Assembly (NCBI GenBank): GCA_003427395.1 | Contig: BFEA01000397.1 | Location: 699,657-749,484 of the forward strand | Source: Chara braunii | Taxonomy: Eukaryota; Streptophyta; Charophyceae; Charales; Characeae | DNA length: 49,828 bases | Reading direction: 5' to 3' | Shown here: piece after piece, positions 10,141 to 22,039 of the stretch | How the letters are laid out: every line of letters begins with the position of its first letter | Position numbering within the stretch: position 1 is the stretch's first letter | Notes under the pieces: generated by a model | The model's input: the letters and a program-made list of their open reading frames with translations, nothing else | Databases searched by the model: none | What the model was told of the DNA's origin: nothing | Made by a program: the position numbers and the translations under genes

Positions 10141-11750
10141 TTGGACGCCCTCATAGGGGGGTGTGATTGCAGATACGATGACAATAAATTGGATTAGCGT
10201 CTTGGCGTTGTCATAAACCACCCCTTATATTAGGGTTGAATAGTCTTATTAACCGAGTCATGGATGAACTTTAGTGTTGGGGTGTCCCATCATGGGCTTC
10301 ACTTTTCATCCCAGGTCACTTCACCTATAGGTTAAGTGATCCACCTCTGTGATGGCAGGTCATTGGTTTGATTTCGAGTGATGGGCAATGAGCAAACATG
10401 ATGTATCACACACACACATCTCAGCACACGGTACACACGGTCACACTTGATGACAATCAGTGGAGCTTTGCATGAGCTTGAGGTCATAAGATGGGAAGTA
10501 CAAAACATCACCTCCCTTACATAGCTTCAGACACATTTTTCGGCCACATGTCAGTTGTGGCCTCCTGAGGGGATACCACAGATCTCGGGGACATAGCCCC
10601 AGCATCAGCGACAGCCACAAAACGAGTTCCGTTGAAAGAGGATGACTAAATGGCAAGCGAGGATGCTCAAATGACTTGCATCCGGAGGCGCACGACTTGC
10701 GCCCGACGACTGTAACAGGCTTGCGGCGCCCAGGGCATGACCGACTACTCTGCTTCAGGGAGCGGAGGGTTTGGGCCGTCTCTCGTAGAGGAGACATATC
10801 TACACTGTGATCCGGAGGAGTATGCTGCCACGTGTTATCAGAATACCACATGTTATGTTGGTTGATCATTGGCAGGCGATTAAGGCTGTCGCAGTTGATG
10901 AGGATACAAATCTCAGTTTAACAGAGAAAATAAACACCAGCGGGCAGCCATAGCAGATTCACGATACTCGGGGCTTGACCAAAGGCTTTGCTACTACTTA
11001 GTGGAGGGGAGACACGAGTGATATCATATGTCAAGTGTAAATACCATGTGTTTATTCCTTGATATGGTAATCACCTGGGGATAGTCATATTGTTCCGGGT
11101 AAGGAGGAAGGCGATACCGATTTTGACAGGGAAATACGTGGCTTGACATGCGTTCATCTAGGTTCAACCGATTGGGGCAGTAAGAAACATAGTAGGAGAT
11201 TTACTCTCAGGGGAACAATCATCTTCAGGGAGCGACATTGACAAAGGTCTGAGGGGTCTTCTTCTACTCTAGGAAGTGGCGTGTAATACAATCCTTCTCT
11301 TCTACTCTAACTAGTGGGGAGGTGGGGGGAGGAGGGTAGGGGAGACAAAAGTAGTTGAAGAGGCAGTCATCACAAGGAACGGGCTGGCGAAAAAATGAGT
11401 CTTCAAATGGTAGAAACGGGTGATGTTCTGACAATCTCTCATCACTCATGCCTTTACCTCTTTTTTACCCCTTGACCCTGATATCGTTTGTTCTCATTAG
11501 CCAGTCCAATCGATTTGAGTATAATCCAATTTAATTTAATTCTAGAGAATTAAGGAAAAACATAAGTCGAAGTTGGTCAACGTCGATTTAAAAAAAAAAA
11601 AAAACGAAGAATCAACGCTGACTTTGTCATAGTAGAGGAATTGTTTAATTATTTTAGTTTTTTCAACTAATCTACATTTAACAAGTACATTCTCTAAAAA
11701 TCACGTGGATTATTCATCAACAAAGAAGTCACAGACAGGCAGATAGTGCA
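10141..11750. other. Region without recognisable gene
   Basis: Holds an open frame of 142 codons on the minus strand (10441-10869) that resembles no family I know and has ordinary composition. It also holds a (CA)-rich run at 10408-10445 and an AT-rich section from 11500 to 11750 with an A14 run. I cannot support any function here. Confidence 0.5.
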
Positions 11751-14700
11751 TTGATGTTTCGAGGAGTTATGCGGCACATTGCGTGGCGACAACTTCATAC
11801 TCCTATCAAGGCGGTCTTTCAAGCGCGTTCATTACAGAAAGCAATGCATAAAACTGCTCAGAAAGCGTCACAAGATAGTCTCTCAATCTCGGATGATGAG
11901 ATACTAACTTCTGAAGAGCGTGCAGGTACATAGGCCTTGTCATTGTCAGTTTTGTGTGTGAGAATAAATTCTTCCAACAGTTTTGTGATTATCAGTCCTA
12001 TCTTTGCACAGACTCATATCAAGGATGGAGGAGAGAACACAACAGACAATCAGCCCAAACCAATGGACCTGTGTCAGGTCACCCAAAAGACCTCGCGGCT
12101 CTCTGACGTTGACGCAGGGACAGTAAGCCAAATAGATAGCTTACATGGTCATCCACATAGCAAAAGGGTTGTGGAGGAGATGGATAAGGAAAGAGGGCAA
12201 ATGACGAGGATAAGTAATGGAGAGCAAGGGGAGGGGAGGAGGAAGGCATGAGGGAGAGAACGGAAAGATGGGATGAAGGAATGATTGGAGGGAGAGCGGG
12301 TAGGGGGAGAGGAAGAGGAAATGGGAGACGAATTAGTCAGGATGGAGAAGGGGGAGGTAGAGGAGGCAGAGAAAGGATGGGAGATCATGACAAAATGGAG
12401 GGTGGGGGAGGCCAACGGGGGCAGGGACGTTTGGTAAGAGCTCCGACAAAAGGTAGCACAAAAAATCAACCTGGTTCTTCATCGTTCCATCAGACTCTTC
12501 CTTCTAATCCTCCATCTACTTTGACTTGGGCACAAAAAGCCAGAGGGTTGTTCCAGGAAAAATCAATTGAAATCAAGAGGCACGGTCCGCACGCTCAATC
12601 ACTGCAAATTCTATTAGGAAACATTCATACAGCAAGGGTGTTTTTTTTGTCTAAGTTTCTCAATCCATCAGAGACCAAAGTCATTGATTCTGGGGGTGAG
12701 AAATCGATGGTCAAAACTTATCTTATGCATAAGCTTGCGGAACGTGATGCAGTGTATTAAGCCCTTGCTAATAACTAGGTATTTTATGATGACGCGGCTT
12801 ATAAGTCAACAAACAATAAAATCAAATGGATTAATAAGATGCTTGCTTATTTTAAAAGAAGTCGGGAAGCAACATTTGAGGATTTCCTCATCTAACCAAT
12901 AAATTTCACGATTTTCACAGTATTATGCTTGCACCTGACGGACACACAAATAATTGAGCAATGGAAGAAATTACGTTGTGACAGGTCAGAAGTCCAAATT
13001 TACCCATGGTCGCCAATACGGGAAGGACCAGATGAGCGGCAAGAACAACTGATGGAAGAACATTACTGGGTGGATTTTAGACACATTTCCATAGAGATTC
13101 AAGCAACGTTCATCTGTGACTTTACAGCGACACATGAGATTATGGACTTTATCGACCCTCTCCAGGCTCTCCCTGCGTACGTGGCTCGCAGGGATGACTA
13201 CCTAATGCTAGCTTTGAACCACTCATCCAATCAATCTTTTATTATGGATGACGTCATTCCGTACAGGGTGGGTGGTAAAGAGTTTCATATCCACATAACA
13301 CATAAATTGTGGTCATCGTGCTTTAGATGCAAGGCATATGGCCATTTATGCATAGACCCAAGTTGCTCTCAGAACCCCGTCCAGAAAAACAGACTTACGG
13401 GGAGATTGATTCGGGATCCTTTCCGTAATAATTTGTGGAGGACTGTGGATCCAGGTCACGAGGGTTGGGTTTACATTGAGGGTACTGCAAAAGGTGGGGA
13501 AACCAAAAGATGAACTTGGGAAAGTCATGAGGTCCCTAATTGGGACACCAAGCCTTCGGATTCCTGGACACCAATAGAGGTTACTATCAAACCTCTTCCA
13601 ACGGTAGCACAAGGTAAGGAAACCATAGATGGTCAGACATTGCAACCAGAAGAGGTATAGGGAACTCATTGTTACAGGGAGAGACCGCGAATGTATCTCA
13701 CAAACAGATTCCAGGGGGACAATTGCAATGGAGGTCAAAGGACAGAACACTTCCTAAACCCCAACCGCAACAATACGTAACTCTAATGAGTCTGACAGAG
13801 GCGTCTACGTCTTCTTGTAACACTTCCATGAGACAGATTGAGAGTGATGCAAAATTGGAAGCACTAGTAGGAACCGAGGGAAAAGAAAAATCAGTCTTTC
13901 ATCTTGGGATGCTCTCAATCACTGGAATTACAGGTAATGAGTCTGTTCAGTCGAAGCAAGTTTCTTCGGTCGGAATGAAAGGCACACAATCAGATAACAG
14001 TGATCTGCCTGAGTAGTCTTTAGTAAGGAAAAATGTGAAACTCAAAGCAAAAAAAAAAAACACATCATAATAGGAAAAAAAAATAAAAATAAACAGCAAC
14101 GACAAAAAAAATAAAAAATAAAATTCTTGGACTGTCAATGATCACTGTTGACACGAATTTAGTCCTCCCCCAGGTACACAACAGGATTTGGAAGGGATAC
14201 GGGCAGATCTGACAGGTCAGGTGCCAGGCAAAATAGATAAATGGTTACTAATTACGGGTTCAAATAATGCAAGATTGCCAAATGAGGACAAGGATTATAG
14301 GGGTTCCTCACAGATGTCTTTCCAAGACCCGTTTCAGGAGGCGTTTAGATCAGCCCCTATGGATATTGATTCCACATATGAGGGCCTATAAGTAATTATG
14401 GAACCAACAATTGATCCTTCCACTTCAAAAGGAACATCAGATATGGATGCCTCAGAGCAGGGTCAGTTAACCGATGAGCAGAAAACTTGTAAGTTGGTGG
14501 ACTGGATGCTGATGAGATTGAAATACAAGTCTGGTGCTGCGACCGCTGAATTTTGGGATCTTTTATATATCCCACTTCTAGATATTTTGAATAGTAGCCT
14601 TAGTTTTAGGAAAGTAATTCAGCAAGGACTTCCGGAAGGAGCTCACTGGACGGTGGTGAGTTACTGCGTGTTTTCAATCTTACTGAAATTATTTACTCCT

Positions 14701-15084
14701 CCCCCCTCAAACGTGGTTCAGCCTTGTAGCGCAAAAAATGTACAGGTAGTAAGTCATGTTACACAACTTGCATCCCAGACACTTTAGGTCAGCAACGTTG
14801 GAACATGAGGAATTGAGGGAGGGGGGAACATTACAGATCAATCTTTGTTTTTCAATAATGAGGAGGATACAAGGAAGGTTGCAGATCAGTCTCAGACACC
14901 GAGTAATGTTGTTATGATAAATATTAATGATCTATCACAAGTTCCTTGTGGGTGCATGCGTGAGATGGAAGGGGGCGAAAGTGTGGTGGATCAATCAGGG
15001 GTTGCTGAGAATCTGTAACAGTCAAATTCGGTATCAACGTTAGTCAAAAAGGTCCTTTCCTTTATTTATGATTAAAAAAATAAT

Positions 15085-15093
15085 AAAAAAATA

Positions 15094-15168
<75 letters not shown>

Positions 15169-15210
15169 AAGAGGAAGAAAAAGAAGAATAAAAATAATAA
15201 TAATAAGGGA
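15085..15210. repeat. (AAT)n/(GAA)n microsatellite inside LINE-1
   Basis: About 14 AAT units followed by about 10 AAG units and interrupted AAT units. It disrupts the ORF1 pseudogene. Confidence 0.9.
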
Positions 15211-15355
15211 GGGGAACAAGAATCAGGCAAACGTCAAAAACTCAGACATACACTGGAAAAAGGTCAGTCGAGCCGTATGCTCTCCTTAAAAGGAGATCTA
15301 ATTATACCGTTTCGGAAAAAAAGAGGGAAGTGAGAAATCGGTCTTTCTCTTATAG

Positions 15356-15691
15356 TTGGATTCCAATGGGATTTTACAGGCATCAGGTCTTGAACCGGCA
15401 CCCTCTGCCACAGGAACGAAGTCTCGTAACCACTACAACCCTTGGAGGTGTTATAAAAACTGGATCGATACCCACCCTTGAGGACTCAGCAACACATGCA
15501 CACTCCGTTCACATAGCACACCAAGGCTACTATACCTGGTCACCACGGCGGGACTTCAACTGCCCGCAGATTCCACAAACGCATTTCACAATTGGATTCC
15601 AACATGATTTTACGGGCATCAGATCTTGAACCGGCACCCTCTGCCACAAGAACGAAGTCTCGTAACCACTACAACCCTTGGAGGTGTTATA
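15356..15691 (-). mobile_element. Duplicated tRNA-like repeat (SINE candidate)
   Basis: A 100-bp sequence occurs twice in direct order, 15356-15455 and 15592-15691, about 93 percent alike. On the minus strand it reads GTTGTAGTGGTTACGAGAC (box A-like), then a perfect box B, GGTTCAAGACC (15386-15396), in copy 1. In copy 2 the box has one change (GGTTCAAGATC). The spacing between the boxes is tRNA-like. The 136 bp between copies includes another GATCGATACCC-type box B-like phrase. No poly(A) tail is obvious, so it may be a tandem tRNA-derived repeat or a dimeric SINE. It splits the LINE-1 ORF1 C-terminus from the upstream part. Confidence 0.65.
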
Positions 15692-16112
15692 GGCCATGAC
15701 TAGTATGGGGTTGTAACACTCCGTGGATGGACCACCTATGTGGAATATCAGAATGGGGGGAATAGGATTTTTAAAAGAGACTCGATTCATTTTCTAGCAA
15801 AAAATTATGATCCGGGTCCTCAGACCACCTTCACTTATATTGGGAAAAAAACATTTTTGGCCAAAAGGGACACGTTTGTTCGTTTCGATGACAACAAGGA
15901 AGCTAGACTTAAATGGCATCCTCACACATCCTTGTTGGATCTTCAGATGTTGAAGATCAAGACCAACACAGTTTGGTCTATCTCGAAAGTGGCCTCCTTT
16001 TTATTTATTATTTTGCGTAAAGGAGTGTTGTAGGCTACAATAGAACTAGAAAATATTAACTGGATTCGTTTATAAACTCTCCATCGCTCACTCTGCTTAA
16101 GGAAGGGGTAAA

Positions 16113-17790
16113 ATGAATGCACTAAAAACATTGTATGATAATTTTTTTTTTTTACGTCGAACAACATGTACAACAGATTTGAATCTCAGATGCAGAGAAA
16201 CGTTGTTCCATCATGGAACAACTTAGGGGGGTGGGGGTAAATAATGGGCAAATTTGATCTGCATTCACGAAACGCACCTCATGGATGTCCCGGCCCACAC
16301 CAGAGCTCACAATCTGATTTGGCCTTTCCCCAAGCTATGTTCCCATGCACAGAAAAGTGACTTGGGAGGAGTGGCCATTTCAGCACCTTTTCAAACTAGG
16401 GCTGAAATTGTGTATTGGGAAGCACATAAGGAACAAGGGAGATGGATTGTAGCTCTGGTAATGTCGGAAATAAAGATTGTCTGTGTTATGAATGTTTATG
16501 GCTCAAATAATATACACGAATGGTTACTTTCTTCTAGACGATTCATAATCACATACTCGATGGTATACCTCTAATCGTGGTCGGGGATTTCAATACAGCC
16601 CCTAACCGGGGGATGGATCGATGGAAGATCCCCTCTCCCTGTCCTGCGTATATTGAGAAAGATAAGAATACAATCAGTACATTATGTGTCACTGAGTCGG
16701 ATAAACTTTTTTATTCTTTGAGACGACTTCATCCTCAGGAACGTATTTTCACTTGCATACGCCATGGTGACTCCTCACACATGTCTAGGTCACGCATAAA
16801 TTTGATTTTACTTTCAGAAAACCTAGAAAGGGTTATTCAAGGAGCAACTATCTTCCCTCAAAGTCCGTGACCAAGAGCAAATCACAAGATGTGTATGATA
16901 CTGTTGTTCTTTCGTAAAAAGCTGGACCAGGGAAAATAATTTTATAAGTTGAATATATCTCTGCCGACTATTCCTCAATTTAAACATTATGTTGAGGATG
17001 TATGGAAAATTCTGGCAATCAACCAAGATTCAACATGACTCTTCTATTGAATGATTTAATAATGATTTAACCTTTGTGGCTCGAAAACGTCAAGATTATT
17101 CAAAAATGTTGGCAAAAAACAGATATAAACAAGAATTACAAATTCAAAAACAAATTTTGCATTATGAACTACACGATTCAAAGTTCAATTAACAATAAAA
17201 ACTGACATCAGTAACTTAAGGAATCAATTTTTTTCCTTTGCACAACATCGTTGGCAAGGATATTTAATTAGAGAGAAACTTACTAAACATCAAACTTAAG
17301 GACAAATGGATACTATTTTCTTTGCCATGGCCAAATCTCGTACCAAGACGGCTGTTATAGAAGGGTTGATAGATCCCACCATTCACCCCCATAATGATAT
17401 CCCCATTACATCAAATGACAGTCTTAAAACAACCTATGATTTCGTAAAAGGATATTTACATCAACCAAAATTTTTTTGTGATATAAACGAGGATAGTAAG
17501 ATGATCACTGATTTTCTAGTTCCCCTAACGAAAACCCTTTCACAGGAACAAAGAGACTTAATGGAACAACCAATTTCAGAAGAAGAAATTTGGATAGCCT
17601 TGCTTTAAATGAAAAAGGATAAAACACCGGGCATTGATGAAATTCCAAAAAAAATTGAAAAATGATGGGACCGTTTTTTTCAAATAATTTAATGAAATTT
17701 TATAACGCAGTTCAAACCTCAGGGTATATGGGAAAATTTGTTGGGAAAGGGATTCTAACTCGTCTATATAAAAAATAGGATAAAACTCTA
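16113..17790 (+). pseudogene. LINE-1 ORF2: APE endonuclease and start of RT, 3'-truncated
   Basis: Starts at an ATG (16113) whose context (MNALKTLYDN, then LRR-like and TDLNLR in shifted frames) matches the start of LINE-2 ORF2. Endonuclease landmarks: ICIHETHL (catalytic Glu), VGDFNTAPNR (Asp/Asn), SRINLILLS. The terminal DH is degraded (ANHKM). The linker (17306-17608, FFAMAKSRTKTAVIEGL) and the first RT motif (TPGIDEIPK, ~17625) follow. Homology stops near 17790, before RT motifs A-C, where unrelated inverted-repeat DNA begins. Many stops and frameshifts. An ancient, dead L1-type copy. Confidence 0.85.
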
Positions 17791-17797
17791 TGTTACC

Positions 17798-17890
17798 TGA
17801 TCGGACGTCCGGGACCCCCCTCACCGTCCGGGACTGTCCGATCGGACAACCGGTCGGCCGTTCGTTGGGGGCCCTACGTCCGATCGAAAA
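17798..17890. repeat. Short inverted/direct repeat cluster at LINE-1 break
   Basis: TGATCGGACGTCCGGGAC near 17799 and ACGTCCGATCGA near 17877 form an inverted pair. GTCCGGGAC and CCGATCGGAC are repeated inside. It marks the junction between the truncated LINE and the low-complexity block. The following 300 bp (17890-18200) contain no recognised gene. Confidence 0.6.
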
Positions 17891-18199
17891 AAAAAAGGGG
17901 GGGGGGTTAGGACACAGACTTGGGTGGTGCCAGGGTGGATTGCAGGGACAGGCGAACCCGGGGCGCCGACGGGAAGAATTGTTGGAGGCCGGTAGGGCCT
18001 CCAAAAATGAAAAAATGCCTAATCCGGGCTGTCAGATCTGCGAGATCGATTACCCAGATTGGGCTATTTTTTCGGAATGGGGGCAGTGGCATTCTCCCCC
18101 ACACGTCTCGGCCCGCGCGCTGTCGCCGGAGTTCGGTGTTGCCATTGTCGAACTCCGAGGTCCACGAGCGCAACCCCACGCGCCATCGCCCGCCCACAT

Positions 18200-18815
18200 C
18201 AGGTGAACCACCTTCCCTTCGTCCACGTCCTCCTCCTCCTTCTCTCCCCCCCTCTCCTCCTCCTTCCGCTTCTCCTATCTTCCTCCTTCCGCTTGTCCCA
18301 GCTTCCTCCTTCCGCTTCTCCTCTCCTCGTCCTCCTCCTTTTCATCTTCCTCCTCCTCCTCCTCGTTATCGTCGTCCTCCTTCTCCACCTCCACCTCCTC
18401 CTCGTCCTTCTCCTCCTCCTCTCCTTCTTCTTCCTCTCCTCCTCGCCGTGGCCTCCTCCTCCATCGTCGGACCCTTCTCCTCTTCTTCCTCATCATCCTC
18501 TTTGTCCTCCTCCTCCTCCTCCTCCTCCTCCTCCTCTTCGTCCTCCTTTTCCTCCTCCACGTCCTCCTCCTCTTCTCCCTCCTCCTCCTCCTCTTTCTCC
18601 TCCTCTTCTTCCTCCTCTTCCTACTCCTAGTTTTCCTCCTCCTCTTCTATTTCTTCCTCCTCCTCCTCCTCCTCTTCTTCTTCATCCCTTAAGTTCTCTC
18701 CCTCCTCCTCCTCCTCCATCGCCGTGGCCTCCTCCTCCTCCACCTCCTCCACCTCCTCTCCCTCCTCCTCTGCCTCCCTCTCCTCCTCCTCCATCGCCAT
18801 GGCCNCCNCCNACCC
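18200..18815. repeat. CTCC/TCC-rich pyrimidine tract
   Basis: Some 600 bp almost purely C and T on the plus strand, with imperfect tandem units ending in ATCGCCRTGGCC. Ns occur at 18805-18811. ORFs on either strand (Pro/Ser/Leu or Glu/Lys-rich) are artefacts of the composition. Confidence 0.9.
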
Positions 18816-18840
18816 GACTTTTTTTTTTTTTTGTCCGCTC

Positions 18841-18955
18841 TTTTTTCAATCAATCAATCAATCAATCAATCGATCGATCAATCGATCAATCGATTGATTG
18901 ATTGATTGATTGATTAATTGATTGATTGATAGATTGATTGATTGATTGATTGATC
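18841..18955. repeat. (AATC)n to (GATT)n inversion point
   Basis: (CAAT)n changes to (GATT)n about 18890, creating a long near-perfect tetranucleotide palindrome. On its left the composition is CTCC-rich and on its right GGAG-rich, so this is the centre of a large inverted arrangement. Confidence 0.85.
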
Positions 18956-19610
18956 GGACAAAAAGGAGGACGACGAAGGAGGAGGAGGAGGAGGAGGACG
19001 CGCCGACAATGGAGGACGAGGAGGAGAAGGACAAGGAGGAGGAGGAGGAGGAGGAGGAGGAGGCGGGGGAGGAGGAAGAAGAGGTGGAGAAGGAGGCTGC
19101 CACGAAGACGGAGGAGGAGGAGGGAGAGAACTTAGAGGAGGAAGAAGAAGAAGCGGAGGAGGAAGAGGAGGACGACGACGAGGAGGACGAGGAGTGGGAA
19201 GAGGATGAGGAAGAAGAGGAGGAGGAAGAAGAGAAGGAGGAAGAAGAGAAGGAGGAGGAAGAAGAGGAGAAGGAAGAAGAGGAGGAGGAGGAGGTGAAGG
19301 AAAAAGAGGCTACAACGGCGGAGGAGGATGAAGAAGAAGAAGAGGCGGAGGAGGAGGAGGAAGAAGGAGAAGAAGAAGAGGAGGACGAGCAGTAGGAGGA
19401 GGCTCCAATGGGGGTGAAGGATAAAGAGGCTGCGGCGGCAGCAGTGGCAGCGGGGGGGAAGGTGGAGGAGGAGAGATGACGAGGATGGGAAGGAGAATGA
19501 GGAGTAGGAAGAGGCCCCGATGATGTTGGAGGAGGAGGAGGAGGAGGAGGAGGAGGGGGCCGAAGTGATTGGTCACCCGATCACTCCGCCGGCCCTCCCC
19601 GCTCTTTTTG

Positions 19611-19652
<42 letters not shown>

Positions 19653-19670
19653 ATCGAGTAAGTGATCGAT
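18956..19670. repeat. GGAG-rich unit X1 ending in conserved boundary
   Basis: Purine-rich on the plus strand. It ends in a conserved non-repetitive boundary (GGCCGAAGTGATTGGTCACC ... CCGGCCCTCCCCGCTCTTTT, 19558-19611) and an (AATC)n tract. The same boundary ends unit X2 at 20683. The long Glu-rich ORF (18946-19395) is not supported as a gene: it has no domain and is pure GAG/GAA repeat. Confidence 0.8.
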
Positions 19671-19674
19671 CAAA

Positions 19675-19750
19675 GATCCCATCAAATCGATTGATTCGAT
19701 AGGATCTTGATAAGTCATGATCCTATCGAATCAATCGATTCGATGGGATC
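19675..19750. repeat. 32-bp-arm hairpin between the two GGAG units
   Basis: The arms 19675-19706 and 19719-19750 are complementary at 31 of 32 positions with a 12-base loop. The left arm begins GATCCCATCA and ends TTCGATAGGATC. Flanking ATCGATCRAA extends the pairing. Cruciform-prone; no known function. Confidence 0.9.
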
Positions 19751-19756
19751 TTCGAT

Positions 19757-20730
19757 CGATTGATTGATTGATCGGATTTAAATTAAAAAAAAAAAAAAAA
19801 AAGCCCGGAGGAGGAGGAAACATTATCAATTCGGTGAGGATGGGGAGGAGAACAACGAGGAGGGGGACAGGGATTGGCGGGACGAGGAGGAAGAAGAAGA
19901 AGCGGGGGAGGAGGATGTCGTGGCGATGAAGAACGATGACGAGAAAGACGAAGAGGACGAGGAGGGCGACAACGAAGAAGGAGGAGGAGGAGGAGGAGGA
20001 GGACGCCCCGACGGGGGTGAAGGAGGAAGAGGCAGCGGCGGTGGCGGTGGCAGCGGGGGAGGAGGTGGCCCCAATGATGGTGGAGGGGGAGATGACGATG
20101 GGACAGGGATTGGCGAGACGAGGAGGAAGAAGAGGAAGCGGGGGAGGAGGAGGCCGTGACAATGGAGAAGGACGAGGAGAAAGACGAAGAGGAGGATGAC
20201 GGTGATGAAAGAGGAGGAGGACGAGGAGGCCCCGAGCATGGTGGAGCAGGAGGAGGAGGAGGCCCCGGCAGGGGTGAAGGAGGAAGAGGCAGCGACGGCA
20301 GTGGCAGCAGGGGAGGCGGTGGCCCCAATGATGGTGGAGGAGGAGATGATGATGGGACAGGGATTGGCGGGACGAGGAGGAAGAAGAGGAAGCGGGGGAG
20401 GAGGAGGCCGTGGCAATGGAGAAGGACGAAGAGGAGGATGACGACGGCAAAGGAGGAGGAGGAGGCGGAGGAGGAGGCGGAGGAGGAGGCGGAGGAGAAG
20501 GACGAGGAGGCCCCGATAGGGGTGAAGGAGGAAGAGGCGGCGGCAGTGGCGGTGGCAGCGGCGGAGGAGGTGGAGGAGGAGAGACGACGAGGATGGGGAG
20601 GAGAATGAGTAGGAGAAGGGCCCGACCATGGTGGTTGAGGAGGAGGAGGAGGAGAAGGAGGAGGAGGAGTGTGAGGGGGCCGAAGTGATTGGCCACCAGA
20701 TCATTATGCCGGCCCTCCCCGCTCTTTTTA

Positions 20731-20762
<32 letters not shown>

Positions 20763-20795
20763 AAATCAATCAATCAACCAACCAATCAATCAACC
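19757..20795. repeat. GGAG-rich unit X2 with three internal ~240-bp repeats
   Basis: Starts (GATT)n, GGATTTAAATT, poly(A), GCCCGGAGG. It ends GGCCGAAGTGATTGGCCACC (20683-20702), GCCGGCCCTCCCCGCTCTTT, then (AATC)n. The phrase GGACAGGGATTGGCGGGACG recurs at 19865, 20101 and 20355, so there are three ~236-254 bp tandem subunits. The Gly/Glu and Pro/Leu/Ser ORFs in every frame follow from this composition. Confidence 0.85.
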
Positions 20796-20799
20796 ACCC

Positions 20800-21140
20800 A
20801 TGAGAATGAGTCTGTGTTCCCTCTCAAAAAGAGTTACTTTTTGCAGTTTAATTATTGGTTTGATATTAAGCCAGGGGAGGATACTGCATGCTTTTTTGAA
20901 CTGTTCCCCCCCTCGGAGCTAGCTTTAGTGGAACTTCAATGGTTTGGTGGAGGGGGGGCAAACAATGAAGAATGAATCCTCATTATCAGAAGGGATATAA
21001 CTGCTAGATGTGCATGCCCTTTATGGCAGTCTTTTCAAGACTGAAGAGGTGGTTTGATCCTACTGGTTCTCAATAAATGGCAGGCTATCCTCGAACAAAG
21101 CACACCGGAACGAGAAAACAAGACCTACCTAAGCTAGCAA
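20800..21140. other. Region without recognisable gene
   Basis: An open stretch continuing from the (AATC)n tract (20800-20975, 'FPLKKSYFLQFNYWFDI') resembles nothing I can name. A LINE remnant is possible but unsupported. Confidence 0.4.
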
Positions 21141-21147
21141 AACACTG

Positions 21148-21365
21148 CGCTTTTTTTTTTTTTTTTTTTTTTTTCCCCGGTTTACTTCGTATGTGGGAAA
21201 ACCTATGTAATGAGGTGATAAGAGCAGCCCGGATAAGTAGCCCTAAGCGTCTAAGGCTCCATCTATTGGTGGGGAGCTGCACCTGCTGGAAATCGGGTCC
21301 AGCGTCCCTGCACAATGATGCGATGTGTATCAGCTGGAAATTGAGTCCAGCGTCCCTTTATAGTG
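21148..21365 (-). mobile_element. 5'-truncated LINE 3' tail (copy A)
   Basis: On the minus strand this holds two 19-nt hairpins, 21351-21333 (one arm imperfect) and 21303-21285 (GCTGGACCCGATTTCCAGC). A GCTCC...GGAGC hairpin (21277-21256) follows, then sequence matching the last ~80 bp of LINE-2, ending in poly(A) (poly(T) at 21151-21174 on the plus strand). It is the tail of the LINE-2/LINE-3 family inserted alone. Confidence 0.8.
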
Positions 21366-21575
21366 ATGTGTGGATATGACGTACTATACATCCAATACCA
21401 TCTGTATATGTTCGTCAATCAATATATGTCGTACGGAGGGAAAACCCTATCCACGATGTCTACCGGATCGCCGTAAAGAGCAGAGGCATTGATTACGTCC
21501 CCACTCAAGGGAAGGATTCAATTTTGACCTCCTGCCCATACAGCCCAATCCTATCGATCAAACCAGACATATGTG

Positions 21576-21660
21576 TTTTTTTTTTTGTTTTTTTTTTTTT
21601 AAAAGGGCGACGGTCTTGAGATATATCCACAGGTGACCGGCCCTAGGTAATTCAAGATTG
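21576..21660 (-). mobile_element. tRNA-derived SINE, 3' part with poly(A)
   Basis: The complement of 21604-21655 (TGAATTACCTAGGGCCGGTC ... ATATCTCAAGACCGTCGCCC) matches the body and 3' end of the full SINE at 26507-26690, and is followed by an interrupted poly(A) (plus-strand T run, 21576-21600). The 5' head is missing. Confidence 0.75.
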
Positions 21661-22039
21661 TTATGGAAGTTATTATTGCAGATTATATGTCACGATCATG
21701 ACTTATTGAGCTTCCTTATTGAGGTTTTGTTGTGACAGGTATGTTGAGAATTTTTTTTGCCTCTGGAAATATCGTGAAATTGAGGGTCTCAACCCTGATA
21801 AGCATCGTAATTATGAATGTCAGCTATGATGATTCTGACTAAGAACTCAACCTGAGAGCTCTTTTTATTGGATGTGTATTGAGTGTGTCCCGACCGGCCG
21901 CAGCAGAACCTGAGCAGCCACTTCCACTTGGCCCAATGCCACCGTATTGCAACGGGTTACAGGGCGGCACAACTCGCCCCAGCCAGTTACCAGTGTTGAC
22001 TGGCCGTGGCCACCAATCCTTCAGGCCACTGAAAGTGAC

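Larger units (their letters stand above)
11755..16033 (+). pseudogene. LINE-1 ORF1 (gag-like), decayed
   Basis: Several frames make up a nucleic-acid-binding ORF1. The first parts are speculative (11755-12440, including a Gly/Arg-rich section). 12440-12760 holds an ORF1-like N-terminal domain (LTWAQKARGLF, LGNIHTARVFFLSKFL). 12929-13513 continues this and carries a zinc-knuckle-like CFRCKAYGHLCIDPSC with unusual spacing. 13669-14787 are linker frames, interrupted by stops and A-rich runs. The last segment, 15740-16033 (FLAKNYDPG, VRFDDNKEARLKWHPH, LLDLQMLKIK), is homologous to the ORF1 C-termini of LINE-2 (31200-31477) and LINE-3 (44233-43912). Microsatellites (15098-15190) and a duplicated tRNA-like repeat (15356-15691) sit inside. 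Not translatable as one protein. Confidence 0.75.

Noticed and set aside
15085-15691. CRISPR-like array
   Set aside because: Only two 100-bp repeats plus trinucleotide microsatellites; no regular short repeat-spacer pattern and a eukaryotic context.
18059-20741. Very long Pro/Ser/Leu-, Glu- and Gly-rich ORFs on both strands
   Set aside because: All six frames are open because the DNA is (TCC)n/(GGA)n. No domain, start context or codon bias separates any frame as a gene.
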